The notes under the pieces were generated by a model. It had not been told where the DNA came from, searched no databases, and saw nothing but the letters and a program-made list of their open reading frames with translations. From positions 479,981-543,980 of the forward strand of contig MU006098.1 of the NCBI GenBank assembly GCA_010093705.1: DNA of 64,000 nucleotides, in the 5' to 3' direction. The position numbers and the translations under genes were made by a program. The DNA comes from Patellaria atrata CBS 101060 (lineage: Eukaryota > Ascomycota > Dothideomycetes > Patellariales > Patellariaceae). Below, piece by piece: positions 10,313-21,013 of this stretch (its first letter is position 1; each line of letters opens with the position of its first letter).

Positions 10313-12880
10313 ATGGCCGACATCAAGAGGGAGACGGATGGTCCCTCTCCCTTTGCTGCCTCAGGTTACGATTTTACGAAAATTCCCGATTACGATAATG
10401 ATTTCATAGGAGAAGAGGACTTAGTAGAGTTCGAAAGGGCTCTCACCGCACCAGAAATACTTTCACCGTCCCAAGATGACCTACTATCTCCCGGTCCTAC
10501 TCCACATAACCGCTCCATTTTTATAACGGCTCTGAATGACTGGAGACCCATACACCAACGTGTTCGGAAAAAGAAGAGAGACCCACGGAGGGGTAAAGAT
10601 GAGACACGTGAGGGCTTTGTATACGTCCTTCTCAAGTGGCCTCTACTCCTATTCGTATTAGGATGGCTTTTTGTCTTGGGCGTGTCGTACCTGTTCACCA
10701 GGCTATACATATATCTATATGAGCACTGGGTAACGTGGCGAGGTAGGAGGAATAGGTTACGGAAGGACCTCCAAAAGACTAAAACCTATGAGGAGTGGGT
10801 TGAAGCGGCGAATGAGCTGGACAAACACCTTAATAACGATAAATGGAAAAAGGTGGATGAGTACGCATATTATGACAGTAAGACCATTCGTCGGGTCCGG
10901 GACCAACTGGTCAAGCTACGCGCAAAAGCAGAAGTTGAGGATACTGGACTCAACTTCGACTCCGGCAAAGGGATAAAGGCCGTTGATGAGCTCCGGGCTT
11001 TGGTGGAAGCATGCGTCAAAAATAACTTTGCTGGATACGAGAATCCTCGGTTGTACAGCGAGACATATTTCGGGACGAAAAGTTTAGTGCAAAGCTTCGT
11101 AGATGAGGCTGAGAAGTCGTTACAGCTGCTCCTCAAAACGAAACAATTAGACCATGAGAGTAAACGCACTCTGTTCAAACATCTATATACGAATTTTGGC
11201 CGTACAGCACTTTGCTTATCCGGTGGTGCTACGTTCGCATACTATCATTTTGGTGTGGCAAAAGCCCTCCTGGATGCCAATCTTATGCCAGAAGTAATTA
11301 CAGGAACTTCTGGAGGGGCCTTGGTAGCTGGTTTGCTGGCTACTCGCACAGACGAGGAGTTGAAGCGGCTTTTAGTACCCGCTCTCGCCAACCGCATCAC
11401 GGCATGCCATGACGACATGCTGACTTGGTTCAAGCGCTGGTGCAAGACTGGAGCCAGATTCGACAGTGTCGACTGGGCCCGGCGCTGTGCTTGGTTTACA
11501 CGAGGCAGTATGACCTTCCGCGAAGCTTATGAGCGCACCGGGCGGATCCTCAATGTCTCCTGTGTGCCCTCAGACCCTCACTCTCCAACCATCCTAGCAA
11601 ACTACCTGACCTCGCCCGACTGCGTCATATGGTCAGCAGTTCTCGCCTCTGCAGCTGTTCCTGGGATTCTCAACCCCGTCGTACTGATGAAGAAGACCAA
11701 GGACGGCACCCTGACGCCTTACAGCTTCGGCCACAAGTGGAAAGATGGCAGCCTGCGAACCGACATCCCGCTCAAGGCGCTGAACCTTCACTTCAACGTC
11801 AACTTCAGCATCGTCAGTCAAGTAAACCCGCATATTAACCTCTTCTTCTTCAGCTCGCGTGGCTCCGTTGGGCGTCCCGTGACGCACCGTCGGGGGCGCG
11901 GCTGGCGCGGCGGCTTCCTCGGCTCAGCAACAGAGCAATACCTCAAACTCGACCTCACAAAGTGGCTCAAAGTACTGAGACACCTCGAACTACTCCCGCG
12001 TCCGTTGGGTCAAGACTGGTCGGAAATCTGGCTGCAACGCTTCTCCGGCACCATCACCATCTGGCCCAAGAGTGTCGTCAGCGACTTCTGGCACATTCTC
12101 TCCGACCCAAACCCAGAGCGCCTAGGCCGCATGATCCACGTCGGGCAGCAAAGCGCGTTTCCGAAGCTCAAGTTCATCGCCAACAGGATGAAACTCGAGC
12201 GCCTCATCGAGGAGGGCAGGCGAGCGACGAGACCGAAGTACGAGGACGGAAGCTTGAATAACGTCCTCTCCGAGGATGACCTCCGCGCTCTACTGAAGAA
12301 CGCAAAACAGAACAGTGCCGGCACAGCCCCCCCGCCCTTCTCCCGCGCCTCATCGAGGGGCTCTACGTCTGGAAGAAGGTCACCAGCCATTGGCAAGCCA
12401 CCTCCCCTGCGCACACAGATATCAGGAGACAAGAAAACAGACGAGGGGAGAAGCGGGACCGCGACCGGGGCCGAGAGTCCCTCGCTCGGCACCCGTTTCT
12501 CCGGCTGGTGGAAGGGCATCACGCAGCCCGAGAGAGCGCAGCTACGGCGCCGGAGTCACAGGTCCGGCTACTCATCGCCGTATGAAGGCGGTCGGCCGCA
12601 GTCGATGATCGAGCTGCGGCCTTCGAAGAGCGATGCGTTGGATTACTGGGACCGTCAGCGAAGCGAGGACGCGCAAGAGGAGGATCACGCACAGTTATCC
12701 AGGCGTGGAAGCATTATTAAGGAGCTTGAGAGGCAGTCTCAGGTTTTTTATGATGATGAAAACTTTGATGTTAGTAGCGGGGGTGGGTCGGAGAGTGAAG
12801 AGGATGAAGAGGGAGAGGAGGGGGATTGGGATGGGGTGGAGAGACAGGAGGACGGCGAGGAAGATTTTGGTCAGAGGTGA
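10313..12880 (+). CDS. Membrane patatin-like lipase (Tgl3/4/5 type, with DUF3336 region)
   Basis: This is a single-exon gene of 855 aa from ATG 10313. Residues about 101-138 form one or two membrane segments (WPLLLFVLGWLFVLGVSYLF). A charged helical region of the DUF3336 kind follows, then the patatin domain. The domain has the oxyanion loop LSGGATFAYYHFG, the nucleophile elbow GTSGG (S333) and the dyad aspartate in KDGS (about D478). The C-terminal 220 residues are Ser/Arg-rich and end in a very acidic tail. Domain order matches yeast Tgl3/Tgl4/Tgl5 and the uncharacterised fungal patatin-like phospholipases of about 750 aa, which hydrolyse triacylglycerol or phospholipids at lipid droplets or the ER. 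The catalytic dyad is intact. The tail is longer than I expect for the family and may be a regulatory phosphorylated region. Confidence 0.92.
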   Translation: MADIKRETDGPSPFAASGYDFTKIPDYDNDFIGEEDLVEFERALTAPEILSPSQDDLLSPGPTPHNRSIFITALNDWRPIHQRVRKKKRDPRRGKDETREGFVYVLLKWPLLLFVLGWLFVLGVSYLFTRLYIYLYEHWVTWRGRRNRLRKDLQKTKTYEEWVEAANELDKHLNNDKWKKVDEYAYYDSKTIRRVRDQLVKLRAKAEVEDTGLNFDSGKGIKAVDELRALVEACVKNNFAGYENPRLYSETYFGTKSLVQSFVDEAEKSLQLLLKTKQLDHESKRTLFKHLYTNFGRTALCLSGGATFAYYHFGVAKALLDANLMPEVITGTSGGALVAGLLATRTDEELKRLLVPALANRITACHDDMLTWFKRWCKTGARFDSVDWARRCAWFTRGSMTFREAYERTGRILNVSCVPSDPHSPTILANYLTSPDCVIWSAVLASAAVPGILNPVVLMKKTKDGTLTPYSFGHKWKDGSLRTDIPLKALNLHFNVNFSIVSQVNPHINLFFFSSRGSVGRPVTHRRGRGWRGGFLGSATEQYLKLDLTKWLKVLRHLELLPRPLGQDWSEIWLQRFSGTITIWPKSVVSDFWHILSDPNPERLGRMIHVGQQSAFPKLKFIANRMKLERLIEEGRRATRPKYEDGSLNNVLSEDDLRALLKNAKQNSAGTAPPPFSRASSRGSTSGRRSPAIGKPPPLRTQISGDKKTDEGRSGTATGAESPSLGTRFSGWWKGITQPERAQLRRRSHRSGYSSPYEGGRPQSMIELRPSKSDALDYWDRQRSEDAQEEDHAQLSRRGSIIKELERQSQVFYDDENFDVSSGGGSESEEDEEGEEGDWDGVERQEDGEEDFGQR

Positions 12881-13444
12881 TGGCGGAAGGTGTCTATAGC
12901 GTAACGAGTGCATCGATGTACAGTACAGGTGTCGTTGAAGGTGCATTTGGGTAGGGCATAGCAGGTGGTATTTTGTACGGGACAGTGGAGGGTGTACGAA
13001 TCAATGACTTCAGCATTTCCGCGGAGCATACATACCTCAGTTAGTCACACTTTTACCATGTTAGTTATACGTCATATCTTAGTAGAAGTAGATTACCCTA
13101 TCTCGCAATATATGATGCCATATGACCTAAATAACATTCCCACTTCAGCCCCTTAAGTCCGGTACCGTACCGAGATGTTCTCTGCCGAGTTAGAACTAAT
13201 TAAGGTACCGCACCGAACCGAGACTTTCCGATCCAATTTTGACCGCATGCTCGCACCCTATTCCGTGGAATGACAAAACCGCGCTCGAAATCAGACCCAG
13301 CCCAGCCATCCCACGCATTCAATATATTAGCAAAAGAAATCCGACTTATGAAAGAGGAAAGAGCTCAACCTAATCCCAAACCCAATTCCCACATCCCGAC
13401 TCAGAAAATGCCCATGTCAAGATAGAGGCTAATGATATCTCCAC
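12881..13444. other. Convergent 3' spacer, no gene seen
   Basis: This 564-bp stretch lies between the stop codons of the patatin gene and the Cys-rich gene and should hold two facing terminators. Two similar motifs, GGTACCGTACCGAGA and GGTACCGCACCGAACCGAGA, occur at about 13161 and 13204. Nothing else stands out. Confidence 0.4.
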
Positions 13445-16159
13445 TCAGTCAGACAAGAGGATATACCCAGCATCGTCGTCCTCGCCCTTGACTTCGACCG
13501 CTCTCCTTTTCCCTTTCCCCTTGCTCGTCAAATTTAATCCCTTTCTAGGTTTATTCCCGCCCAATTCTCTCAACTCCGACTGATCGGGGACGTCATCGTT
13601 TCCATCGAGCATAGTCCATTTCGAGCTCTCTGCATCGTCGTCTAGTGCCGTGGGAGGGACCCAGGCGCCTGGGTTAAGGTCGAGGAAGGTCTGGAGCTTT
13701 GAAGTGGATGATGTGGATACCGGGTCGATCTGGGGAAGATTTTGCGAGTTTGAAGCTGGGGCTGTGTGTATGGCGTCTAAGTAACTGGTCTTCCCCTTGT
13801 GTGCAGCATCGCTGGGTCCTGTATTCGCAGTTGCTCTACTTGACTCGGCGTCCCTAGTATTCGCAGTCCCACATTTAGTGCTATTCTTCAAAGTAGGATT
13901 ATAGGCGACTCCGGAGTTCTGAACGGGAGGTTTGGGATTTGTAGACGAAGGGTTAGTAGCGTTGCTGGATGAAAAAAGGGAATATGCGGCATGGAGATGA
14001 GGTGGTGATCTTGAAGGGCCGGCGATGGAATTGACTTGTTGGAACGGATATTGCGCTTGTACCTGTGCCTGGGCCTGTGCTTGCGCCTGTAACTGTGCCA
14101 GTGCCTGCGCCTGCGACTGTATCCGTGCATGTGCCTGGGCCCGTGCCTGGGCCTGTGCCTGCTGCCCCTGTGCCCTCAACATCAGTTGTTGCTGTATCTG
14201 CGCTTGCATTTGATGTCGTTGTAGTTGTTGTTGCTCAATCTGAAGCTGCGTAGTCGAGGGTAGAGGCGGTGGTGGTGGGCAATTGGGAGGCATAGGCGCC
14301 GGTGAATGCCTAAACTGGCCTGCTTGTAGCATCTCCATGCGGCGGCGGCGGCGGCGGTGCTCCTCCCGACTCGAATGGTGGAAATAGAGGTATCCAGGAG
14401 GATTCATTGCTCTAGGAGATGTTGGACTCTGTTCAGAGGTCGATCCGGGGAGACAAGCTGGCGTTTCGGGATTTGAATTGTCAGTCGAATTAGCTGTGTC
14501 ATCAGTTGCCGCATTCTCCAAAGGATATTCAACCGTGAGGTCAACATGCTCAACACCTGGAGAGCGTAAACTTTGCCTCGACTCCTCACGAGACGGTCCA
14601 GGGGTCACAGTTGATGCCTCATCATCATCCTCTAGAATAATTACCGGCACACCAGCCGGGACGGTCTGTTTATCAAGTGGAGCTGGATCACCATCCAGCA
14701 TCTTGGAGAGAGCATTGGTGAGTATATTTTTCTTGGCTTCTTCTCCCTCCAGATACAGTTGCCATGTATCAACCATTTCCTTCCGAACATCATAAAAACC
14801 TTGTAGATCGTCCTGCTCACGCGCTACTCTTGCCCTATGTAGCCAGTCATCCCTACCCCCCTTGCTTAGGCCAGTAAGGCTCCCAGTTAGTTCCTTATAG
14901 AACTTCTTCATCTCCATGAACATGCGATACATAGGCGACCGAGCTGGCGTGGGAGTATTACTCTGTAGGCACTTCTCCCAATCTTGTTGATAATTCTGCC
15001 ATGTAATATCCTCGATGGCTGTCGAAGGAATATAGGGAACCACACAGCGAGGCATGTAATTTGTGCCATAATTAATACGAGGCGCAAAAACTGTAGTTTT
15101 TGATTGGTACCTGGCTGGGGAACTGATCGAAACGCGACCGATGTCTCTCAAACAAGGGTGTCCAACCTGTCTGAGTTTTAGAAACGGTTCAAGAAGTATT
15201 TTAGCGTTAGTGATAAGTTGTTGCTGTTCCCAGTTGAATCCAGTATCAATATCCAACTTAACGTTAAGTCTGTTCAGGCCACGGGATCTCTTCAGATAGT
15301 GGATGACTGGATCTAAACTATCACGGATATCGTATACTTCAACCTCTTCGTCCCATAGCCAGGCTGGTCTGAATTGCGGCCCTGAGACCAGTGGACGGTG
15401 ATTCGGGTCCATGTTGCTTTCCAAAACGATGTTGATATTGTAATTCTTGACGCTATTGAAATCGAAATTTCGAATGAATATATCATTCTTGGGTTTCATG
15501 GGGAGGGAGTTGTTCCTCAATCGGTGAATATCAACCGGGAGTGGTTCATAGATCGCTCTTCCACACATGAAGATACCATGCGTGCGGACATCAATTACGA
15601 AGGTAGTTGTGCTGTAAAGCAGATCCTTCGCTTCAAGGTACACTTGACGATTGACGTGGAGCAAATTTCTATAGTCAGGGGATACAGTAGAGTATCCTAT
15701 AGAATGAATAGGTAGTTCCGGGAGGAAATAACGGTATACTTCGAACCGAATCTCGATGGGGAGTTTCAGGAGATAGCACGGATTGTCCGGATGGGAGATG
15801 TGGTCCGGACATAACTGAAAGTATGGCAGTGGAATACGTTGCATGAGGCGGTTGCAAGTTTTGTTGTCAGTCATCAGGAATCCACATCTGCTGGAGGGTA
15901 TTTTATTTCGTTGATGAGCTCGGCACATTGGTAAGAATACGTCTGGATTCCACTGTTTCATGGCCATGCTCAGACAACGCTTGGTTGTCCTCTTGATCGT
16001 ACCGTTACATTGAGTCTCTGAAGGGCGTTCGATGATATTCTGTAAGGGTCCCGGAAACTGAGAAAATGAGCTCATTCCATCAAACACATTTCTTGGAGGC
16101 GGAGGGGCTGGGGGAAGCCTGAAGGTCGAAGAACCGCTGTAGGTCGGTGCTACGCTCAT
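13445..16159 (-). CDS. Cys-rich protein with Gln/Ala repeat and SUMO-interaction-like motifs, unknown function
   Basis: The single exon has its first ATG at 16159 and encodes 904 aa; the open frame reaches 16198 but without an earlier ATG. Near the N-terminus lies a Cys/His cluster spaced over about 80 residues (CNGT..KRC, MCRAH, SRCGF, KTCNR, LCPDH). It is directly followed by LPIEIRFEVYRYFLP, an F-box- or 2EXR-like helix seen in many fungal proteins. The middle is charged. It carries VPVIILEDDDEAST (about 14617-14645), a hydrophobic patch with an acidic flank as in SUMO-interacting motifs. A Gln/Ala repeat (QAQAQAQAQVQAQ) spans about 14040-14230, and the acidic C-terminus ends DDDAGYILLSD, a second SIM-like patch. 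No enzyme motif is visible. A regulatory or ubiquitin/SUMO-linked adaptor is a guess. I do not recognise the family. Confidence 0.8.
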   Translation of the reverse strand: MSVAPTYSGSSTFRLPPAPPPPRNVFDGMSSFSQFPGPLQNIIERPSETQCNGTIKRTTKRCLSMAMKQWNPDVFLPMCRAHQRNKIPSSRCGFLMTDNKTCNRLMQRIPLPYFQLCPDHISHPDNPCYLLKLPIEIRFEVYRYFLPELPIHSIGYSTVSPDYRNLLHVNRQVYLEAKDLLYSTTTFVIDVRTHGIFMCGRAIYEPLPVDIHRLRNNSLPMKPKNDIFIRNFDFNSVKNYNINIVLESNMDPNHRPLVSGPQFRPAWLWDEEVEVYDIRDSLDPVIHYLKRSRGLNRLNVKLDIDTGFNWEQQQLITNAKILLEPFLKLRQVGHPCLRDIGRVSISSPARYQSKTTVFAPRINYGTNYMPRCVVPYIPSTAIEDITWQNYQQDWEKCLQSNTPTPARSPMYRMFMEMKKFYKELTGSLTGLSKGGRDDWLHRARVAREQDDLQGFYDVRKEMVDTWQLYLEGEEAKKNILTNALSKMLDGDPAPLDKQTVPAGVPVIILEDDDEASTVTPGPSREESRQSLRSPGVEHVDLTVEYPLENAATDDTANSTDNSNPETPACLPGSTSEQSPTSPRAMNPPGYLYFHHSSREEHRRRRRRMEMLQAGQFRHSPAPMPPNCPPPPPLPSTTQLQIEQQQLQRHQMQAQIQQQLMLRAQGQQAQAQARAQAHARIQSQAQALAQLQAQAQAQAQVQAQYPFQQVNSIAGPSRSPPHLHAAYSLFSSSNATNPSSTNPKPPVQNSGVAYNPTLKNSTKCGTANTRDAESSRATANTGPSDAAHKGKTSYLDAIHTAPASNSQNLPQIDPVSTSSTSKLQTFLDLNPGAWVPPTALDDDAESSKWTMLDGNDDVPDQSELRELGGNKPRKGLNLTSKGKGKRRAVEVKGEDDDAGYILLSD
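14040..14230 (-). repeat. Coding Gln/Ala hexanucleotide repeat
   Basis: Imperfect repeats of a CAGGCR-type hexamer encode alternating Gln-Ala and then poly-Gln-rich sequence inside the Cys-rich gene. Such tracts often vary in length between strains and form coiled-coil or disordered regions. Confidence 0.75.
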
Positions 16160-17283
16160 AGTGCTATAAGATGGACTGACGTTGGAGTTGAACTCCAAAT
16201 GATCTCCAGCTTACTTGATGAAGCAATAATCGTAGGACTGTCCAGATGAGCTCCCTTAGTTGTGACGTTGATTTCGGGTAGGACTAACGACAGATGTGAC
16301 TAGTTCTAAGGCAGCAGTCCTCGTTTGCGTCTAATCACGATAGACCGATGTCATCCGGAAGATAGAGAAAACACGCTACAAAGGGTGTCACAACTTGTTT
16401 TGATTCCTGGCTTTTCGAGGTGGAAACAACTGAGCTTTTGACGCCCGACGAGAAGGCTGCAAGGCTGTGGCGGCCGGTCAAAGAGGTCGCCCCATCACGT
16501 GTAGTGCTAACCGGTGAAAAAAGCTTCGTTGGGGTTTACCGTAACGTTGATTTATTATCTGTGGTACAGTACGTTGTCCTACCACTGACCGTTTTGGCCG
16601 TTTATATACCCCGTACAGGCTGCAATCAATCTCAAGCTATTCAACGCTTGCACTTGAGAGGAAGGCCGTCTGAAGGAATACACAGATGAGGGGATCGAGG
16701 TAGAGGAGACATTTAACGCATCCCCCTCATCATTTATAGACGTAAACCTTCGCAGTGAGACATCTAAATGCCTCATCGAGAGCTGCACGATGCGGTAGTA
16801 AGGGTAAATTGAGGATTATGAGTGCATTTACGGTAATGTTAGATATGACGTTCAGATAGTGCCTTAGTACAGCTTAGGCATCTTCCTAGTGAGATAGAAA
16901 GTAGCCCCACTAATCTCATTCCAGCTAGCAACGTACGATATCCGTCTAAACCAAATCTAGTCTTCCATATCCTTGCCCTCCACCATATGCCTATATTTAG
17001 TTTTCTCCGCAATATATGCCATATTTACGCCTTTTATATACCTAAAAGAGAGTTGTAAAATCTCATTCGTGCGTAGTGTAAGTCTGAAGGCGTTTTGAGA
17101 TCACAGTAAAAGACAATACACCAGGGATGAGAGGAAACAGAAAAAAGATATCAAACGCAATTCAATAGAGCACAATTAACTCTCACAAAACAGACCGGGA
17201 GTTCAAGCATATTCGGTGTGATTTAAACTATCTACTGCTAGTACTCATTAGGTGTACTACGATCCAAAAACCATGTACTCCGC
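16160..17283. other. Intergenic, no gene seen
   Basis: This 1.1-kb stretch lies between two minus-strand genes and should hold the promoter of the Cys-rich gene and the 3' UTR of the gene to its right. The open frames (for example 16420-16689) are short, without family or splice support. Confidence 0.45.
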
Positions 17284-18953
17284 CTAAGTGGATTTCCGGC
17301 TCACAAAGCCACTCATCTTGCGCACGAAGGCGCGTCCAACCGAAGCCTTCCTCGGCTTCTCCATCGACCCCACCGTAACCCTACGACCCCCTTTGGGGAA
17401 TGCCGCCGCATGGTACGCCACAGGGGCGTCGTACTCTTCCTCCTCGTCATCCGAGGGGGGGGCGGGCAGAGGCTTGTCGAGCGCATTATACAGCGCTTTC
17501 CGGCTCATTTCGAACGTACCCGTGGCTGTGGGAGGGGTCATGTGGTAGATCGGGTGAGGATCTGGTACGGGATCCTCACACGATTCGCGGGCCGACTTCG
17601 CCTTGAAGTAGTAGCTTTGGATTACTACCGGGCTATCCGGTTCGGCGGAACCGAAAACTGGTACAATAGAGCGGCCCGAGAGAGTCGGGACTGTGGGAGC
17701 GGTCTGCAAGCGCTGTACTGGCTTGCGGATGAGGATTGGACTGTCCGAAACGTCCGAGGACACACTGATACGGCCCTCACTAGGACCCGACGGTGGTGAA
17801 TGGCTTTTTGACCGTTGATGCTCCTGAACGCGGAGCGGGACGTTTGAGCTTCCGCCCTCTAGGGTGGTTGGCGGTACGGGTACACCCATACGACGGCAGA
17901 GGCCCTTTTCGAACGTTCGACCAAGGCGGGATGCTCCCGGTGAGACCCACCAGTTCTCTGACAATTCGACATGTTGGCGAAGGTGATGTTTTGCGCTTGA
18001 GAGACCTGGGCTGTGTAGTCCCTCATCCATGAGCTGCTGTACAAGCTTGATATCTTCTTCATCTTCGGACTGCTCAGGAACACTACTTGGAGCCATGTGC
18101 AATGCCATCTTCGCTTCATTCGCTGACATGCGCTCTTCTTCTTCAATCTCGGCCTTTACAGCTGCTCCATGCTTGTGCCAGATCTCAGCGACCAAGGATG
18201 CTGGTGGTAAATGGTTGATGTCAGGTAATCCTCGACAATCTGGGTACAGGGCACCAGTGAGTGTATGTTGTTTCTCTTTGAGAGCGATATCGAGTGCAAG
18301 AACAAGTCCTGGCTCCATCATGTTCCTCCAGGAGACTCGAATCATGGTGACGAGATCATCAACAGTCATGTCCTCGTATTCTTTCATGAAGTTTTGCTCT
18401 GAACTAGTGATAGCAGCAGTCTTCTCCAGGAAACCATTCTTCAAGCGCAATTGAAGATCCCTGTACATTTCACGAAGTTTGACGCACACGACGATGTAGA
18501 GATCCTGAAATTCTGCCAAGCTGATCTGTTGTAGAGGAATGCGTTCAGTAAGACCCCTCTTTGCTGGGGATGCAGAGCGGCTTGATCGAGGCGAAAGCTT
18601 GGACGGTGTCTGGTTTCTCAAGGAATTTGGACGTGAATTGGTTGGGGTGGAGAGACGGCGTTCGGTAAGGCGGCTGATAAACCACTTGAATGTTTCGGTA
18701 TCATCAGACTAAAGGATGTCGGTTAGCATCTGGTTAGGACTCTAGAAAATTATTCGCTCACTTTATGCTTCCAGAAAGATGGAAGCTTTTCATATTCAAG
18801 AATATTCATAGCAGTTTCTTGGATGACCTTCTTGGCGGCAGTTGCTGCGTATGGTCTCTCGTGGGATTTATAGCAATTCGCAGGTGACATTGAGAGATCG
18901 AGGTCGGGAATTCTCTCTTTGAGGGGAAAGGTTGGGAGTTGTTGTGGAGCCAT
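17284..18953 (-). CDS. Conserved fungal protein of unknown function
   Basis: Exons 18762-18953 and 17284-18708 (53-bp intron, GTGAGC..TTTAG) give 538 aa from ATG 18953. The N-terminal 250 residues look folded and helical: the first exon ends in EYEKLPSFWKHK and continues SDDTETFKWFISRLTERR, then QQISLAEFQDLYIVVCVKLREM and the amphipathic LVTMIRVSWRNMMEPGLVLALDIALKE. An acidic stretch (EIEEEERM, QSEDEEDIK) follows. The last 250 residues are Ser/Pro-rich with several SP sites and end in a basic RKMSGFVSRKST. No signal peptide, membrane segment or known catalytic motif is visible. Splicing is firm because the frame continues cleanly on both sides. I cannot name a function; phosphorylation by proline-directed kinases is a guess from the many SP/TP pairs. 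Confidence 0.8.
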
Positions 18954-19986
18954 GTTCAGTCGCACTCAAGATCCTTTGTATCGAATGAGGATGTGATGAG
19001 CGTCCGTACTTGAACGAGGTAAACAAAAGTCGTTTGAAGCAAAAGATGCAATAAATCGAAAAGAAGAGGTTATGTTAAGCGTGAAAAAGAAAACCGGAAT
19101 GTTGATTAGAGAACGTCGTTAAGTTCTTGATAGTCGTTAACTCCTTGACGTCGAAGGCTTCAGCGTAACCAAATGCTTAGGAGTAGTCGAATGCTTGGAG
19201 GAATTCAAAATTCTTGGATCGAATGAAAAAGGAGTCGGCACTCGCAGTTGGACAACTTCACTAGAGGTTTGCACGATCGAAGCCGAAGATTCTAATCAAG
19301 TGCGAAGAAGATGTTGTGTTGAGAGAAGAAAGCAAGAAGCTGGTGGTGGTGATAGAAGAAGAATACGTCAAGCACTGAGCGAAAGTCGCGAGATACTCAA
19401 TTGCAAGTCGATAGACGAGCGCACGGAGTCAATTTTGTTCTGAAATGGCAAGGTGGTCTTCCCTGGGAGATGTTTTTGTTCTAAACAGGTAATGTATTTT
19501 TTATCCAGGGCTTAGCAGACACGCACGTGGGCATTTTTGTTCTAGAACGGCAAGTTGTTTTCTGGTTTAAAGCCGGTAGATGGTCGGCAGGGAAGCGCGG
19601 GGTCAGATTTGTTTTGAACAGGTAATGTGTTTTTGAGGGGGCTGGGGGAAGTGGTGAATACATGATGGTGAAGGTGAGTTTGGTGAAGACTTCGACGCTC
19701 ATACGCGTGGAGGCACGCGACGGTACGGGTCTCTGGAGCACTCGACTTGTGTAGTTTCCATGTACTTAAATAGACTCAATCTCTATTATTTTATTAGAGG
19801 AGGTAGGCAATCCAAATTCTTTCTCTTCATTTGTTATAGGATCGGTGATGTCATCGAGGTTGCTATAAGTTGCAACGGAATCCCGTTGGCCACTATAGCT
19901 TTTAACCCAACCCGCACATCGTCACGATCACTGGTCTTCGAAGGTCTACCAACCACGTTACAATTATCCGGCCGGTCGGTTTGACT
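18954..19986. other. Intergenic with a degenerate repeat
   Basis: This 1-kb stretch lies upstream of the unknown 538-aa gene and downstream of the F-box gene. No gene is seen. It carries the four-copy degenerate repeat listed separately, and two copies of an AATGCTTRGGAG motif at about 19171-19200. Confidence 0.45.
19433..19636. repeat. Degenerate interspersed repeat, about 28 bp, four copies
   Basis: Four related segments of the form TTTTGTTCTRAAACRGGYAA(K)GTGTTTT start at about 19433, 19473, 19533 and 19608. Spacing is uneven (40, 60 and 75 bp) and copies differ at several positions, so this is not a simple tandem array. All copies are on the same strand, upstream of the 538-aa gene. Confidence 0.55.
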
Positions 19987-21013
19987 TCATTCTTCAGAAA
20001 GATAGTCAGGATCCACCTCTATCGGGCCCGGGTTTCCAATGGAATCTCTGGATCTTGTAAGCACCAATTTCTTGATATGCCAAGACTCCTCATTCTTTTC
20101 CCGGAGAACCTTGGGATCAATTCCATAGCAGTCGCAAAAAGATAAATGCTAAAGCATTGTGAGTAAACAAAGTCATAGAGCTTTGGAGATGACTGACCTC
20201 CAGCTGTCCCATAGCCGATATTGCTTCTTCCAGATCCTTTTCTCCCTCGATGCTTGGACAATCCTCGATAGCGAGTTCCTTCAGATTCCGACGACCAGGC
20301 CAGCGCTGAAGATAATTGAATAAAGCATTATCGATTTGAGGACACCTTTGAATCGCCAGTTGAGTTATAAGCGTATTCGCTTCAAGGATAGTCTTCAATT
20401 GAACAGCATTTAGATCACATCCATCCAGCTCCAATAACACCAAGCAACCCCAGGCCCCTTCCACACCATCCCAAGCCTTATCTTTTACTCGCCTGAGGGA
20501 AGGGGAAAGTCTTCGTTTGCCAACCCCGTACGGAAAATCGATGCGAAGTACTAAAGACCTCAGACCTCTGAGGCCAGCCAAAGCTTTAGCGATGTTCGTG
20601 TCAAACGCCCATATGCGCATCTCCAGATGTCGTAGGCCGACGGCGTATCTCTGGAGTACATTTGTCGCAAGACCGATCTGGAACAAGTCTATAATCTTTG
20701 GATTATACTCGTTCGCGCTTGGAACAATCACGGATATAGCATACGGAGATGCTTCATGTATGGATGAAGGTAACCTCTTAGTCGAACTCGACTGCCATAA
20801 TCTCGACGTACTGTTTTCCAGCCTGCCAATGAGGCTAGCGCTTCTGGAAGTGTAGATACCCAAGGACAAAGTGTGGAGGCTTCGAGACGCAAGGGAATGA
20901 GTATATCGACTTGTTGTTGAAAAGGGTAGTAGTGAGCTAATGGGTAGGTAGGAAAGGGTGTGAAGAAGTATTTCTGGAGGTAACTCGAGCAATGAAACTC
21001 GTTTAGGATCCAT
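19987..21013 (-). CDS. F-box protein with LRR-like region
   Basis: Exons 20198-21013 and 19987-20148 (49-bp intron) give 325 aa. Residues about 8-50 are a clear F-box (LLELPPEILLHTLSYLPISSLLPFSTTSR), the Skp1-binding module of SCF ubiquitin ligases. The rest has irregular leucine-rich segments such as LRHLEMRIWAFD, LRSLVLRIDFP, LLELDGCDLNAVQLK, ITQLAIQRCPQ and LKELAIEDCPSIEGE, compatible with LRR substrate-recognition repeats. The unspliced frame would end shortly after AMGQLE with unrelated residues. The spliced product continues HLSFCDCYGIDP, which restores the repeat pattern and supports the intron. The substrate is unknown. Confidence 0.82.
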
